Counted from the stretch's first letter, positions 50,904 to 59,839 are shown. The stretch: 64,000 nt of DNA from Anser cygnoides (GCF_040182565.1 NC_089886.1:8811001-8875000), one strand, 5' to 3'. A program made the numbers and translations. Notes: generated from the sequence alone by a model not told the origin.

Positions 50904-51060
50904 CTTCTCCTTCTCCACGAAGCCCACGAAGGCGGTGCGCTCGATCTCCACGGGCTGCCCCTGCCGGTCGTACAGAGCCAGGACGAAGTGGAAAAAGTTG
51001 GATTTCCTCAGGTTGGAAGGAGGCTGCTTCTCGAAGTGAGCCCGGGCCAGACCCACTCCG
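50904..51060 (-). CDS. EBF1: EBF1 coding exon 2 (residues 45-97)
   Basis: 157-bp exon encoding the end of Ser45 and 52 further codons, from GVGLARAHFEKQPPSNLRKS to the EKEK at its 3' end. This is the start of the COE DNA-binding domain, an Ig-like/Rel-like fold that binds the palindrome TCCCNNGGGA as a dimer. The acceptor reads ggtcccag|CGG and the donor AAG|gtgagtag. Paralog choice rests on the stretch TAFVGFVEKEK: EBF2 and EBF3 have Asp where EBF1 has Gly after FV. Phase is 2 on entry and 0 on exit. The exon lies in a CpG-rich block between introns of 1365 bp (intron 1) and 318 bp (intron 2). Confidence 0.97.
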
Positions 51061-52425
51061 CTGGGACCACAAAGAGCCGGGTTAGCGGCAGCCCCGACGG
51101 CGCGGCCTCACGCCCCCCGGCCCGCTCCCGGCCCAATGCCTTCCCCCGCAGGGGCCCTGCGGGACCCCCTTGGGTTCCCCCGGGGACCGAGCATCCCTCC
51201 CTAACCCCCCCAGGGCTCTTCCCTCCGGGCCGGGGCAAAGTGATGCTCCGGCGCGGCCACGTCGGAGCCCCGCGGGGCCGGGAGCGCGGCACGGCCCCGA
51301 CCCCATCCCGCCCTGCGGGCAGCCCGGAGCCCCGAGCAGCCCCCCCGGCACCCCCAGCCGGCACCCACCAACCCTCCCCGGGGGCCGTGGCGGCTCGCGG
51401 CCGGCCCTGCATGGCGGGGGAAGCTCAGCCCCGGCGGCGCGTTGCCCCGCGGAGCGGCATGCTCCTGCCACTTCTCAAAGTCGGCTCGAAGCTGTCACCG
51501 GAGCGCCCATGTGCCTTATCTTTCAGTTTCAGTCCTGCTGAGCCTTTCCTCCCCTCGCCGGAGCGGTGGGTAAACACCGCGAGGGCAGCCGAGGAGACAA
51601 CTTGAAATATTTCAGGGTTGTCCCTGCACAACTTTCCCTTCCTTAGAGGGCTCCAAAGGGAGGGGTGCGGGGCGAGGTGGGAGACACCGGGAGATGTCAA
51701 CACCAAACTTCTGGGCTGCTGCCGGCTCCAGGGCTCAGGCTGCGATTCCAGCATCGGTTTTTATTTTTCCCGGGGAAGTGGATGGGGAGAAGGAGAAACG
51801 AGAGAGAAGGCGAGGCTGGGCGCAGCTCCGCCAAATCCACCTCCCGGTTGAAGGGATTTCTTTTTTAGAAATCTAAGATAAGTGGCAGTGGTTTTACAAA
51901 GAGGCTTCGAATTTAATTTCTCCTCGAGAAAGCTTCGCAAAACTCCCCGCTTATCGGGGGAGAAGGAGGGAAGCTGCTGATGCTGACGAGGATAAGAAAG
52001 AGAAGTAAAGAAATATATTTTGGAGACATTCGTGCACAACTCGGGGCTTATCGGAGGAGGAAAGTGTCATTTGGAGATCTTAAGACTAAATCAGCAGCAA
52101 ACATAGTTTTGAAAACTCCTTCCTCCGCGCGAACACAAGAGGCTCGAGAGATTAAAACCTATCTATCCCTACCTAGCAGGACTCGCCGCTTCCTTTATTG
52201 TTACGATGCTGATTTTTTTTTTTTTTAATAAAAAAAGTCCTTCCTACGGGACGAGAGGGAGAAATATTTAACTGGCCGCATCTACGCGCGACTCCCTGCT
52301 GGCAGCAGAGCTCCGGAGCCGGCTTTTTGGTGGTGCCGGGGGGGGGGGGAAGGCGATGCCCGGGGGAAGCAGCGCTGCAGGAGCCCCGGGGTGCGGAGCG
52401 GGGCGCGGGCGCGGAGCCTGCCTAC
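51061..52425 (-). other. EBF1: EBF1 intron 1
   Basis: 1365-bp intron between exons 1 and 2. The part near exon 2 is CpG-rich and includes CCCTTGGG at 51167-51174, which fits the CCCNNGGG core of the EBF site. The middle (about 51860-52260) is more AT-rich. The long ORFs over it are GC-driven and overlap real exons antisense or in other frames. Confidence 0.92.
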
Positions 52426-52559
52426 CTCTGAGCGGCCGTGCTGGCGTCCAGGACGCCGGCTCCCTGCATCCACGTCCGCACCGCGTTCATCCCCGCGCCG
52501 AGGGGCTCTTCCTTCATGCTGCTCCCACTCCGCTGGATGCTTTCCTGAATCCCAAACAT
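52426..52559 (-). CDS. EBF1: EBF1 coding exon 1 (start codon, residues 1-44 and part of 45)
   Basis: First coding exon of early B-cell factor 1, a nuclear transcription factor of the COE family that specifies B lymphocytes and also acts in adipose, neural and stromal cells. Read on the minus strand, it opens with ATG at 52559-52557 and begins MFGIQESIQRSGSSMKEEPL, the EBF1-type N-terminus; from memory EBF2 and EBF3 start differently (EBF3 has MFGIQENIPRGG). It encodes 44 codons plus AG of codon 45 and ends at a good donor (AG|GTAGGC). The final AG joins C of exon 2 to give Ser45. Compared with the human protein as I remember it, residue 22 is Ala rather than Ser and residue 40 is Ser rather than Asn. 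The start is supported by the conserved N-terminus directly after the ATG. The 5'UTR continues above 52559 and its end is unknown. Confidence 0.97.
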
Positions 52560-53050
52560 GAATCAGAAACAAGAGCGCAAATCTTCCTTCTTTACTCGAA
52601 AAAAAAAAAAATATATATATATATAGTGATGAAATCGCCAGGCGGACTGTTATGTGTGTTTTTGTTTCTCTCTCTCTCTTTCTCTCTCTGCAGCTGATCT
52701 CGGGAATCAAAGCAAGTCAGAGAAAGCAAACACAGGCACGCACATTTAAAAAAAAAAAAAAAATCCAGAGGCAATCAGAGCCCGGTTTTGTTGCTGCTGT
52801 TTGCTGCGTGTGCAGTTTGTTTGGGTGCTTGGAGGGGCTTGCGGGGTGCTGGGGGCTGGCTGCAGCGCTCACAAGCCGGAGGAGTACTTGAAGTCCCTTT
52901 TGTATGAAGACACCCCTCGGATGGCAGCAGGCAAAGAGGAAAAAAAAAAAAAAAAAAGAAAAAAAAAATCTCGGCTGGCAGTTTAAGAAACAATAGGACG
53001 GACGGGAGCTGCGGCAGGCTCTGCTACATCAAGTGTCATTTTCCAGTGAC
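52560..53050 (-). other. EBF1: Probable EBF1 5'UTR / core promoter stretch
   Basis: Sequence immediately upstream of the EBF1 ATG. Read on the minus strand it holds an A/G tract (52669-52690) and a TA run followed by a T run (about 52599-52625) ending roughly 40 nt before the ATG. There is also a T/C-rich stretch from the A runs at 52747-52763 and 52941-52969 on the plus strand. I found no minus-strand ATG-initiated upstream ORF I could defend. How much of this is transcribed is unknown. Confidence 0.5.
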
Positions 53051-53063
53051 AAGAGAGGCAAGT

Positions 53064-53148
53064 TTCCCCCCCCTCTCTCTCCCTCTCCTTTCCCCCTCTC
53101 TCTTTTCTTTCTTTCTTTTCTCCCTCTTTTCTTCTCTTCTCTCCCAGC
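53064..53148. repeat. Polypyrimidine (plus) / polypurine (minus) tract near the EBF1 start region
   Basis: About 85 nt almost entirely C and T on the plus strand, mixing CT and CTTT repeats. It lies in the 5'UTR or core promoter. Such homopurine-homopyrimidine tracts can adopt triplex (H-DNA) structure and bind GAGA-type factors (general knowledge; not shown here). Confidence 0.8.
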
Positions 53149-53247
53149 CGAAGCGCTCTCTCCTCCCTCCTTCAGCAGCGGAGGAAGCGACTTGCCGGAG
53201 CCGGGCGCACGCCGGGAAGGGAGCGAGAGGGGCGCACCCGCGGCGGC

Positions 53248-53271
53248 ACGGACGGACGGACGGACGGACGG
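53248..53271. repeat. (ACGG)6 tetranucleotide repeat
   Basis: Six tandem ACGG units in the CpG island upstream of EBF1. Every unit contributes a CpG. Confidence 0.9.
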
Positions 53272-53450
53272 AGGAAGGGAGACCCTGGGGCTCCCGGTGC
53301 CCGCGCCCCCTCCCTCCCTCTCCCGCAGCGCCGGCCCGGACCCGCCGCCTCTCCCTATGGGAGCCACTTTGACTGGCCCCGCCGCCCGACACGAGCCCCG
53401 CAGCCCCGGCGCCCGGGGGGCGGGGCCTGGGGGAGACACGCCCCCTCCTC

Positions 53451-53458
53451 ATTTGCAT
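53451..53458 (-). promoter_or_regulatory. Octamer motif ATGCAAAT (POU factor site)
   Basis: Perfect octamer, reading ATGCAAAT in the direction of EBF1 transcription, 892 bp upstream of the start codon. The octamer is bound by Oct-1/Oct-2 (POU2F1/POU2F2) and is a hallmark of B-cell promoters (established). An exact 8-mer is rare in such GC-rich sequence. It lies between a CACGCCCCCT box and a CCAAT box. Confidence 0.55.
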
Positions 53459-53495
53459 CGCGTCACCTCTCCCCCCGCCCTCCCTTTCCCTTCAA

Positions 53496-53500
53496 CCAAT
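53496..53500 (+). promoter_or_regulatory. CCAAT box (NF-Y type)
   Basis: AACCAATGG on the plus strand, i.e. an inverted CCAAT box relative to EBF1, within the GC-box/octamer cluster. NF-Y sites work in both orientations. Predicted by motif only. Confidence 0.45.
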
Positions 53501-54057
53501 GGCCGCCCGCGAGGCGCAGCCGCGGGGGCGAGGGCACGCCCCCTTCGTTAGCATAGCCACGCCCCCTCCCGCCCAGCCCGCGCGGCCCGGGGGAAAGTTG
53601 CCCCGCGCCCCCCCCACCCCCGGGGGGGGGGTAATTAACACAGACGCGATCGCGCCTTTGTTCAGCGAGGAGGCGGCGGCGCTGCCGGCCGGGCCCCCCC
53701 CCCGCTGCCGGGTACCGGCGTTGGGACACCCTGGGGGGGGGGTCGGAGACACACAGGAGGGACACAGCCCCCCACACTGCCCCCCACCCCGGGACCCCCC
53801 GCCCAAAGCCGGCGGTGCCCGAGCGAGGCACGGAGCGGCCCCCCCTTGGGGCATCCCCGCCCCCTGTCCCGGCACCTTCCCCAGCTGCAAACCGCCCCCC
53901 CCCCCGGCCCCTCCGCGTCCCCCCCCCCCCATCGGCCATCCCTCTCCCTGTCTCCATCCCCGGGCAGGGCGCGATGGGAGCGCACCGCTTCCCAACGGGA
54001 CGGCCCGGGGGAAAAAGTCCGCTTGGAGGCGGTTTGTTTTCCTAGGGGAAACAAGAA

Positions 54058-54078
54058 CATCATCATCATCATCATCAT
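54058..54078. repeat. (CAT)7 microsatellite
   Basis: Seven tandem CAT units on the plus strand at the far end of the promoter CpG island. Confidence 0.9.
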
Positions 54079-57000
54079 TAAAGGCAGCCCTGCCCGCACC
54101 TCTCGGCAGGGGTCCCCGCACGACCCCCCGGTGCCCCCTCGGTTCGCTTCGGAGCCGCTCCCCCGGCGGGTGGCTGCTGCCGCCGGGGGGGCGCCGCCCA
54201 CGCGGGCTCTCGCCGTGGAAGGGAGCTCGCTGTGCCGCCTGAGCGGGTGGTGCCTCCCCCGGCACAGCCCTGTGCGGTGCTGGAGCAAGAGATAAGGTAA
54301 AAATCCCTGCTCGCCCCCCCTCCCGGGGCAGTGTCACCTGGAGGAGATGGGAGTGGGACCCCCCCAGCCCCGCTTTGGGGTGGGTAGTCTGGGAGTTGTC
54401 CGGGTTAGGTCTGAGCTTTGCCTTTGCCTGCTGCCCCCTTTGATCCCCTAAGGTGCTGGTGATGCTGCTGGGGGGCAGAATGGGACGGGGGGAGGAAATG
54501 GGAGGATGCCACTGCTGCTGCCCTTCCCGACCCAGCTAAGGGTCTCGGAGCTGCCCCCCAGGACAGGCAGCCCGGCTACAAGGCACTATAGACACTGGTA
54601 CACATCCCCATAGGCGCCCCGATAGCCCTATAGGACCTGCTTCCAGCTGCCTGTACATCACCTGGTGGACAAGGGGCACTAAACCTCGCCCCGGGAGCTC
54701 TGGCTCAAAAGCAGGCACCCAGCACCTGCCAGCACCGCACTGGCACTAAAAACTGTGCCTGCCTGATCCTCTGCTGTAGGTGAGTCCACTCACAAAACAC
54801 TCGCATCCGAAATATGCCACGTTCTCATGCATGAACTGCCACAGAAAGCAAGTTTTCACGTTCCCTGCAGCTGATATTTGAATTTTCACATAATCCGACT
54901 GTGGTACAGCCCAGGGATAGGTGGAAGAACACAGCCAGCCAGGCAGACGTGAATATTTACGCCATAGGTATTGCATAGGAGCAGTTTGGCCCCTGCAGTG
55001 CTCTGGCTTATTGGGCTTCTCCAGGCTGCTGCTCTATCAGTTGTATCATATCCAGCCTAAATGCCTCCGTGGTGAGATACATTTTGCAATTAAAAGCTAT
55101 TTGCACCTGCACGGATTGCTCCTTTCCCAGGGCAGGGATCTGCCGAGGGAGGAATTATGCATTTGAATCAACAGACCGAGCAGTTGGCGGATTTTGCCCT
55201 CCAAATCTGTTCGGGGGATCGGGGAACCGATTCCATGCCTTCTCCTGGCTGTGCAGGGAGCAGCATCCCAGCAGCAGGCTGAGGGCACCTCTGCGGGACA
55301 GGGACAGCCACACCAGGAGTGACAAGTTCCTCATTACTTTCTTCCTCACATGTGCCTCTCTGCCCAACGTGCGGGCACCGGGCTGGGGAAACGCCTCACG
55401 GGCCGTCTCACAGCCACTAACTAATTGCTGCAAGGACGAAAGGGTTAAACACTGGCTCGACCCCCACAGGGGAAGTGTGAAAGAAAAGCAGAGCTGAAAC
55501 GAGGAGAGGGTGAGAAAGTCAGGACTTTGGGAAAAGAAAAAAAAAAGGGGGGGGGGGGGGCTGGCGGCAGGCGATGAGACTTCTGTTCTCCATCCACCCC
55601 ACCGAGGCCAACCACTGTGTACCAGGGCTTTATTTTAAAGGATTCCGGGCTGCATTCAGCTCTCACTTTCCCCACAGGGGCCGGACTAAGCCCACCTCAC
55701 GCCATGGGCAGGCTCAGGTGGGTAGCTGGGCTTGTCCTTCCCTTTGTATGTCAAACCAAGCGGGAGGAGGCAGCCACGTGCCAGGGGGGGTTCCTGGCAT
55801 GGCTAGTCGGGACCTCAAACCTAAGCGTCCAGAAGGAAGCCCCGTCATGGCATGGCATGGCACAGAGAGGCTTCCTGCAGCCCCACACTGAGCTCTCGAG
55901 GCACAGCACGGAATAAAACACACAGACTCGCAGGCTGCCATTTGCTCCCAGGGGTGGGTAAAGGCTTCGCTCCCAAAACGAGCAACCTGGTCGAGCTGTG
56001 GGTTTCATCCCCACAACACAAAGCCATGAGATACAACTTCACAGCAACAGCATGAGGGGCTTAAAAACAGGGCCAGGAGGGGAGGTGGTCGCGGTGCCCC
56101 CAGTTGTGGCGGATAACAGGGAGGCCTTTGAAGGAGGGGGCCGTGGAAGGAGGCTGCACGCCGGAGGGCACACATGAGCCCTGTGAGGCTGGAGACAGAG
56201 GTCCCGGAGCACAGGAGGCTCCTGTGTGGGGAGAGGCCTCTCCCCTTCCTGACCCCATTCCCAAGTGGGCCCAAGGCCCCTTGAGTATAGCCAGGGTGTG
56301 TCCCCCACCTGCTCCCGCTGCCCCGGCACCTCAAGCAGGCCCTGAGGAGGAAAGGAGGGGTTGGAAATGGGAACTGCTGACAGAAAAGCCTTCAGCTCCC
56401 TCCTCCTGGCCCTCACAGCCGGACGGGGCACCCCTAAGGGACCGTGTGCCTTCCTGCCCTTGGCAGGAGAAGGGTGAGCACGGATCTATGCCGATGGGGG
56501 GATAAGGGAGAAGCAGCCTCTGGCTTCAGGGCGGGACTGAGGACAGCAGAGCACCGGGGGCTGAGCACTTACCCGCACTTTCTGCTGCTGTGGAGGAGAA
56601 AGGGGCTCGGGAACTGTTTGCTTGCATCCTCCCAGCAGAGATGCTTTGCCTGAGTGTTTTTCTTCCAGCCACGGTCTTGTTGTGACCTTTGCAGGCACAG
56701 CCCAACCCAGTGCCTGCCCCCAGCAGGTGAGGGCACCGTTCAGCTACCTGGGGCCTTTCATTCCTCCTGCCTGCCTTTCTCCTGAGGAGAAGGAAAGAAA
56801 AAGACTCAGGGGACTGAGGACTGGGATGCAATGCCCTGCTCACTCTGTGAGAGGGAAGAAGCCTAGGTGCCTCCAGGACCAAACAGAAAGGTGCCGAGAG
56901 CTCACCTTGACCCTGGGTGCTGTGAAGCAGGAGCAGGAGACATGGATGGAAATGCTGCGTCCAGGAGCTTCCTCCTGCTGCCCCCCACTGCCCCTTGGGG

Positions 57001-57243
57001 ACTGGGGAGGCCCCGGGGTGTCCCTGGCTGCGATGGGGGCACTGGGGCTCTCCCCCCGGGCCCGTTAACCCATACGGGTGGGAAGCAGCTGGGCACTAGG
57101 GGAAGCATTTGCTGGGGAGGGGACACCTCAGGGTGGGGATGCGGGACCCCAGGGTGATGCCAGGCCTCCGGAAGACCCCAGCAGATCAGACCCTTTCTGG
57201 GGGGGGGGGTCTCACCACAACCAGAAGGACAGGACAGGACGGT

Positions 57244-57272
<29 letters not shown>
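57244..57272. repeat. Uninterrupted run of 29 G
   Basis: Homopolymer in GC-rich flanking DNA; further G runs at about 57200-57209 and 57446-57462. Together they could form G-quadruplexes. The length of the run is uncertain because such runs are error-prone in sequencing. Confidence 0.85.
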
Positions 57273-57274
<2 letters not shown>

Positions 57275-57498
57275 AGGGACAGCCCCCAAGAGCTCAGCCC
57301 CTCCCGCTGCCCCCCACAGCCGCCCGGGACGGGGAGGCGGCGAGAAGAGCCGTGCAGCCCCGACGGGGCAGAGGGGGGAGCCCCCAGCCCCTCACTGTAC
57401 CGGGGACAGCGCCCCGCTGCCCCCAGCGCCCCCCAAGTCCTACCGGGGGGGGGGGGGGGGGGCGGAAACGGGACCGGGGGCGCCGCGCCGCGGGGTCA

Positions 57499-57517
57499 CG
57501 GCGCCACCTGGCGGCCA
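57499..57517 (-). promoter_or_regulatory. CTCF-like site upstream of EBF1
   Basis: On the minus strand this reads TGGCCGCCAGGTGGCGCCG, close to the CTCF consensus TGGCCACCAGGGGGCGCTA over its whole length. It lies about 4.9 kb upstream of the EBF1 start codon in GC-rich sequence. CTCF sites mark insulators and loop anchors; orientation matters and here points toward EBF1. Confidence 0.6.
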
Positions 57518-57869
57518 AGGGGGGGGCTCCCGCCGGCGGCTGCGGGGACCCGGTGCCGTGAGCTCCGGGAGGAGGCGGCTCGGGCGCTTCCCTCCCCAAA
57601 ACCCAACCGGGCAGCCGGGTTAGGGCCAGAACTGCAAAGGGTCCCCGCAAAGGGAGAGCCCCCCCCCCCCAGCCCCGGGCCGGTAGGAGCTGCGGAGGGG
57701 GGCTCCGTGCAGCACTCACCCCAGCTTGCAATAGATTTAATGCAAGCTTCTATTTATTCGCTTGTTCTGGCAGGCACGGGGCATACACTACGGTTATTTT
57801 ATCGCACAAAAGTTTCGCCGTGATTTCTCCTATCGTCAGTTCGGCAACGTGTTTGTTTAAACATCGAAT

Positions 57870-57923
57870 CAGCTGCCAGCGACCCCAGGGGGATGCAAGC
57901 GCACATCTCCGGCTCAGCAGGTG
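57870..57923. promoter_or_regulatory. E-box and EBF-type palindrome cluster (candidate distal EBF1 promoter)
   Basis: CAGCTG at 57870-57875, CCCCAGGG (CCCNNGGG core, flanked ACCCCAGGGG) at 57883-57890, and CAGGTG at 57918-57923. E2A proteins bind CAGGTG/CAGCTG and EBF1 binds CCCNNGGG. In mouse, a distal Ebf1 promoter is known to be activated by E2A and EBF1 itself. A consensus minus-strand splice donor lies 24 bp away (GCGA|GTGAGTACC, exon side ending at 57948). Whether this is the avian equivalent is inference. Confidence 0.35.
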
Positions 57924-58495
57924 AGGGAGAAAGCCAGAGGTACTCACTCGCTGCCTCCGAGAGGAGGAGTTTAAACATGGAACGGATTTAAACAGCTCCC
58001 AAAGTTGTCACTTGCTTTACTGAACCAAGGCTGATTATTACCAAAAGTCTTGCAGTGATTCAGGAATCTATATCTGCTTCTAAACACTTACATAATCTGA
58101 GAACTTTACCTTTCGGGATTTTTGACCTTAAAGGTACACAAGCCCTTTTGAGCCATCTACTCCAAAATCTTAGAATCCCCCTTCACATAGGGGAGGGAGG
58201 GGAGACACGTGAACTTGCCGGCTTGGCAGGCATTAAGTTCATTATTTCTAGGACTTAGTGGCTCAGGATTTGGCTGCTCGGTTTGTGCTGACCATTTTGA
58301 AACCTGTTTTCTCTGGAGTCCATGTTAACATCAAGAGGCCTCATGAATTCTGCAGGAGCAGAACCGAGTTCATCGTCTGGGCTCAGACATTTTGCCTGGA
58401 GCTGGATGCACATCCGCAACTAGCGAGATTTTGCCAGACTAGAGCATAGAAACACCTTGGTTGCAAAGAAGTTTAAGATAAAAAGAGGTACTCAC

Positions 58496-58676
58496 TTATC
58501 TGTGTGCTTTCCTGGGCTTTAGACAACTCAAAGTTCAAGTTCCTGCTTTGCCAATTTAGAACAGGGAATTTCCTTGGTTTTGCCTGTTTGGGATCTCTGT
58601 GAGTTAACACAGACCAAGGACATCCACCTGGGCTTCCGATGCTCCTTCTCAGGAACTTTTCTCAAAAATACTCAGC
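58496..58676 (-). ncRNA. Candidate noncoding exon upstream of EBF1
   Basis: 181-bp minus-strand segment with an excellent acceptor (a T-rich tract of about 30 nt, then TTTTTCTCACAG|GCTGAG, with a possible branch-point TTAAC) and an excellent donor (AGATAA|GTGAGTACC). I found no coding similarity. It could be a 5'UTR exon of a distal EBF1 transcript, an exon of an unrelated lncRNA, or chance. No transcript evidence is available here. Confidence 0.25.
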
Positions 58677-59499
58677 CTGTGAGAAAAAGTTAAAAAAAAT
58701 AAAAATAAAAAAGTTGTTTTGGTAAAGAGACAACCAGACAGTGCCTATGGCATGGGGAGGATGCACCACTTCCTTTAGGAATGCTGCGTTATCCCATGTT
58801 AGTTACAAAGTCTATTTCAAAGCCTGCATTTCGTCAGAGCTAAAACGGGCTTAAACACTGACCAGAGATCTTTTGGAAGGCATTCTTCGCTACCTACCAT
58901 TTGCAGAGGGAACACGACATTGTAGTCCTTATTCAAGCACAACTCCCCGTGACTTCCATAGGAAAAGAGTAGCCTGTGTGAGCAGGCATCTGTGTATTCG
59001 TTCCATATGCACACCCATTCATTATGGATGATATACAAATGCCGCTTGTGCTTCCCGAGCAGATTGTTATGGTAAGGCTCACATCCCACTGATCTCACTG
59101 CAGGGCTTAGGAAGCATTCAGAAGCCTCCCAAAATGTGTTATAAACGATGTATGGAGAAATTACTTCCTCCAGCCCTGAAACACAGTCATTGTCATGGTG
59201 TGATGAAGGAACTGTTAAACAGACACGGCAACAAAACCGGAGCTGGATTCTAGCCAGGGCATTTCAAGCAACTTGTAAAAAGTTCCCTGATTCTTTAATG
59301 ACTCCACCTGGTTCGAGCAGGACCTCTGTTTTATGTGCCTTTCAGAAGATATGTTGCAAGAGAAGTGTGTCGTAGATGATATGAATCAAACCGGTTCTTC
59401 TAACATCATGTTGGTCTGGAATAGCTGTTGACCTGATGGAGTGTTAATGGGAACATTTATTTGTTTCTTTATCACTACAAAGATGTCATATATACTTAC

Positions 59500-59603
59500 C
59501 CCGCTGCTGCCACTGTTCCCAAAGGGCTGTCAGCACAAGAACCATTATAACATGACTGCCGGAGGTAATTTTTTTTTTCCACGCATTATTTCTTCAAATG
59601 ATT
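59500..59603 (-). ncRNA. Candidate noncoding exon, farther upstream of EBF1
   Basis: 104-bp minus-strand segment with acceptor TTCTTTCTCTCTTTACAG|AATC and donor CGGG|GTAAGTAT, both near consensus. All three forward frames of the segment contain stop codons, so it would be noncoding. It is on the same strand as, and about 0.8 kb upstream of, the candidate at 58496-58676. Prediction from splice signals only. Confidence 0.25.
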
Positions 59604-59820
59604 CTGTAAAGAGAGAAAGAACTTGGATATAAAAATTGCTGGTAAAAGGACAGTGCAGCGCAATGTAAGCCAGAGAAGCTTTTCTAATGCCTGTCGGTCT
59701 CCTCTGCTGCTGCTTTTGGCACAGGGTGTGCATGCTGCAGGGGGCAGGAGGATGCAGTGTGCCGCTGGGATGTCCTGAGCGAGGACAGTGCTCGGTGAAC
59801 AACCAGGCTGATTTCACGTG

Positions 59821-59839
59821 GTGCTGCCAGAGGGCGAGG
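59821..59839 (+). promoter_or_regulatory. Second CTCF-like site
   Basis: The plus strand has GTGCTGCCAGAGGGCGAGG, matching the CCAGnGGGCG core of the CTCF motif with weaker flanks. It points away from EBF1, so with the minus-oriented site at 57499 it forms a divergent pair. Confidence 0.4.

Larger units (their letters stand above)
49640..51620. other. CpG island over EBF1 exons 2-4
   Basis: Dense CpG and GC-rich sequence across exons 2, 3 and 4, the short introns 2 (50586-50903) and 3 (50272-50521), and the adjacent ends of introns 1 and 4. The base composition contrasts sharply with the AT-rich intron 4 below about 49600. This is typical of a developmental transcription-factor gene whose island extends downstream of the start site. 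Boundaries are by eye. Confidence 0.8.
53437..53567. promoter_or_regulatory. Three CACGCCCCCT boxes (SP/KLF type)
   Basis: The identical 10-mer CACGCCCCCT occurs at 53437-53446, 53535-53544 and 53558-53567. It matches the CACCC/GC-box class bound by SP and KLF factors. The first is followed 4 nt later by the octamer and the second 2 nt later by the octamer-like GTTAGCAT (53547-53554), suggesting a duplicated two-site module. A further GC box GGGGCGGGG is at 53417-53425. Confidence 0.5.
53150..54290. promoter_or_regulatory. EBF1: CpG island, candidate proximal EBF1 promoter
   Basis: GC- and CpG-rich block starting about 600 bp upstream of the EBF1 start codon, with no convincing TATA box in the minus-strand direction. 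It contains GC boxes, CACGCCCCCT boxes, a CCAAT box and an octamer (each listed). The transcription start cannot be placed from sequence; it probably lies somewhere between 52700 and 53450. ORFs across the block are composition artefacts. Confidence 0.6.

Noticed and set aside
50109..51056. 315-codon minus-strand ORF starting with the EBF1 exon 2 sequence
   Set aside because: It reads real exon 2 and then runs through introns 2 and 3 in GC-rich frames. The spliced exon structure with consensus GT/AG sites explains it better.
50316..51605. 429-codon plus-strand ORF across EBF1 exons 2-4
   Set aside because: It is antisense to verified exons and introns in a CpG island. Its Gly/Pro/Arg/Ala-rich product and lack of domains show it is a composition artefact.
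52611..52625. TATATATA as a TATA box for EBF1
   Set aside because: It lies about 55 bp upstream of the start codon within a TA simple repeat, leaving almost no 5'UTR; the CpG-island promoter upstream is more likely.
52592..52774. 60-codon upstream ORF before the EBF1 start
   Set aside because: The first codon on the minus strand is TTG rather than ATG and the ORF runs through T-rich simple sequence; no support as a real uORF.
53492..54337. 281- and 247-codon ORFs in the promoter CpG island
   Set aside because: Overlapping ORFs on both strands in very GC-rich DNA with long C/G runs; no domain and no splice or start context.
56694..56726. Plus-strand micro-exon bounded by CCTTTGCAG and CAG|GTGAGG
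   Set aside because: Too short and unsupported; kept as an example of chance splice-site pairs that weakens the minus-strand exon predictions.
57078..57823. Gly/Pro-rich ORFs around the long G runs
   Set aside because: Products of G homopolymers and GC bias on both strands.
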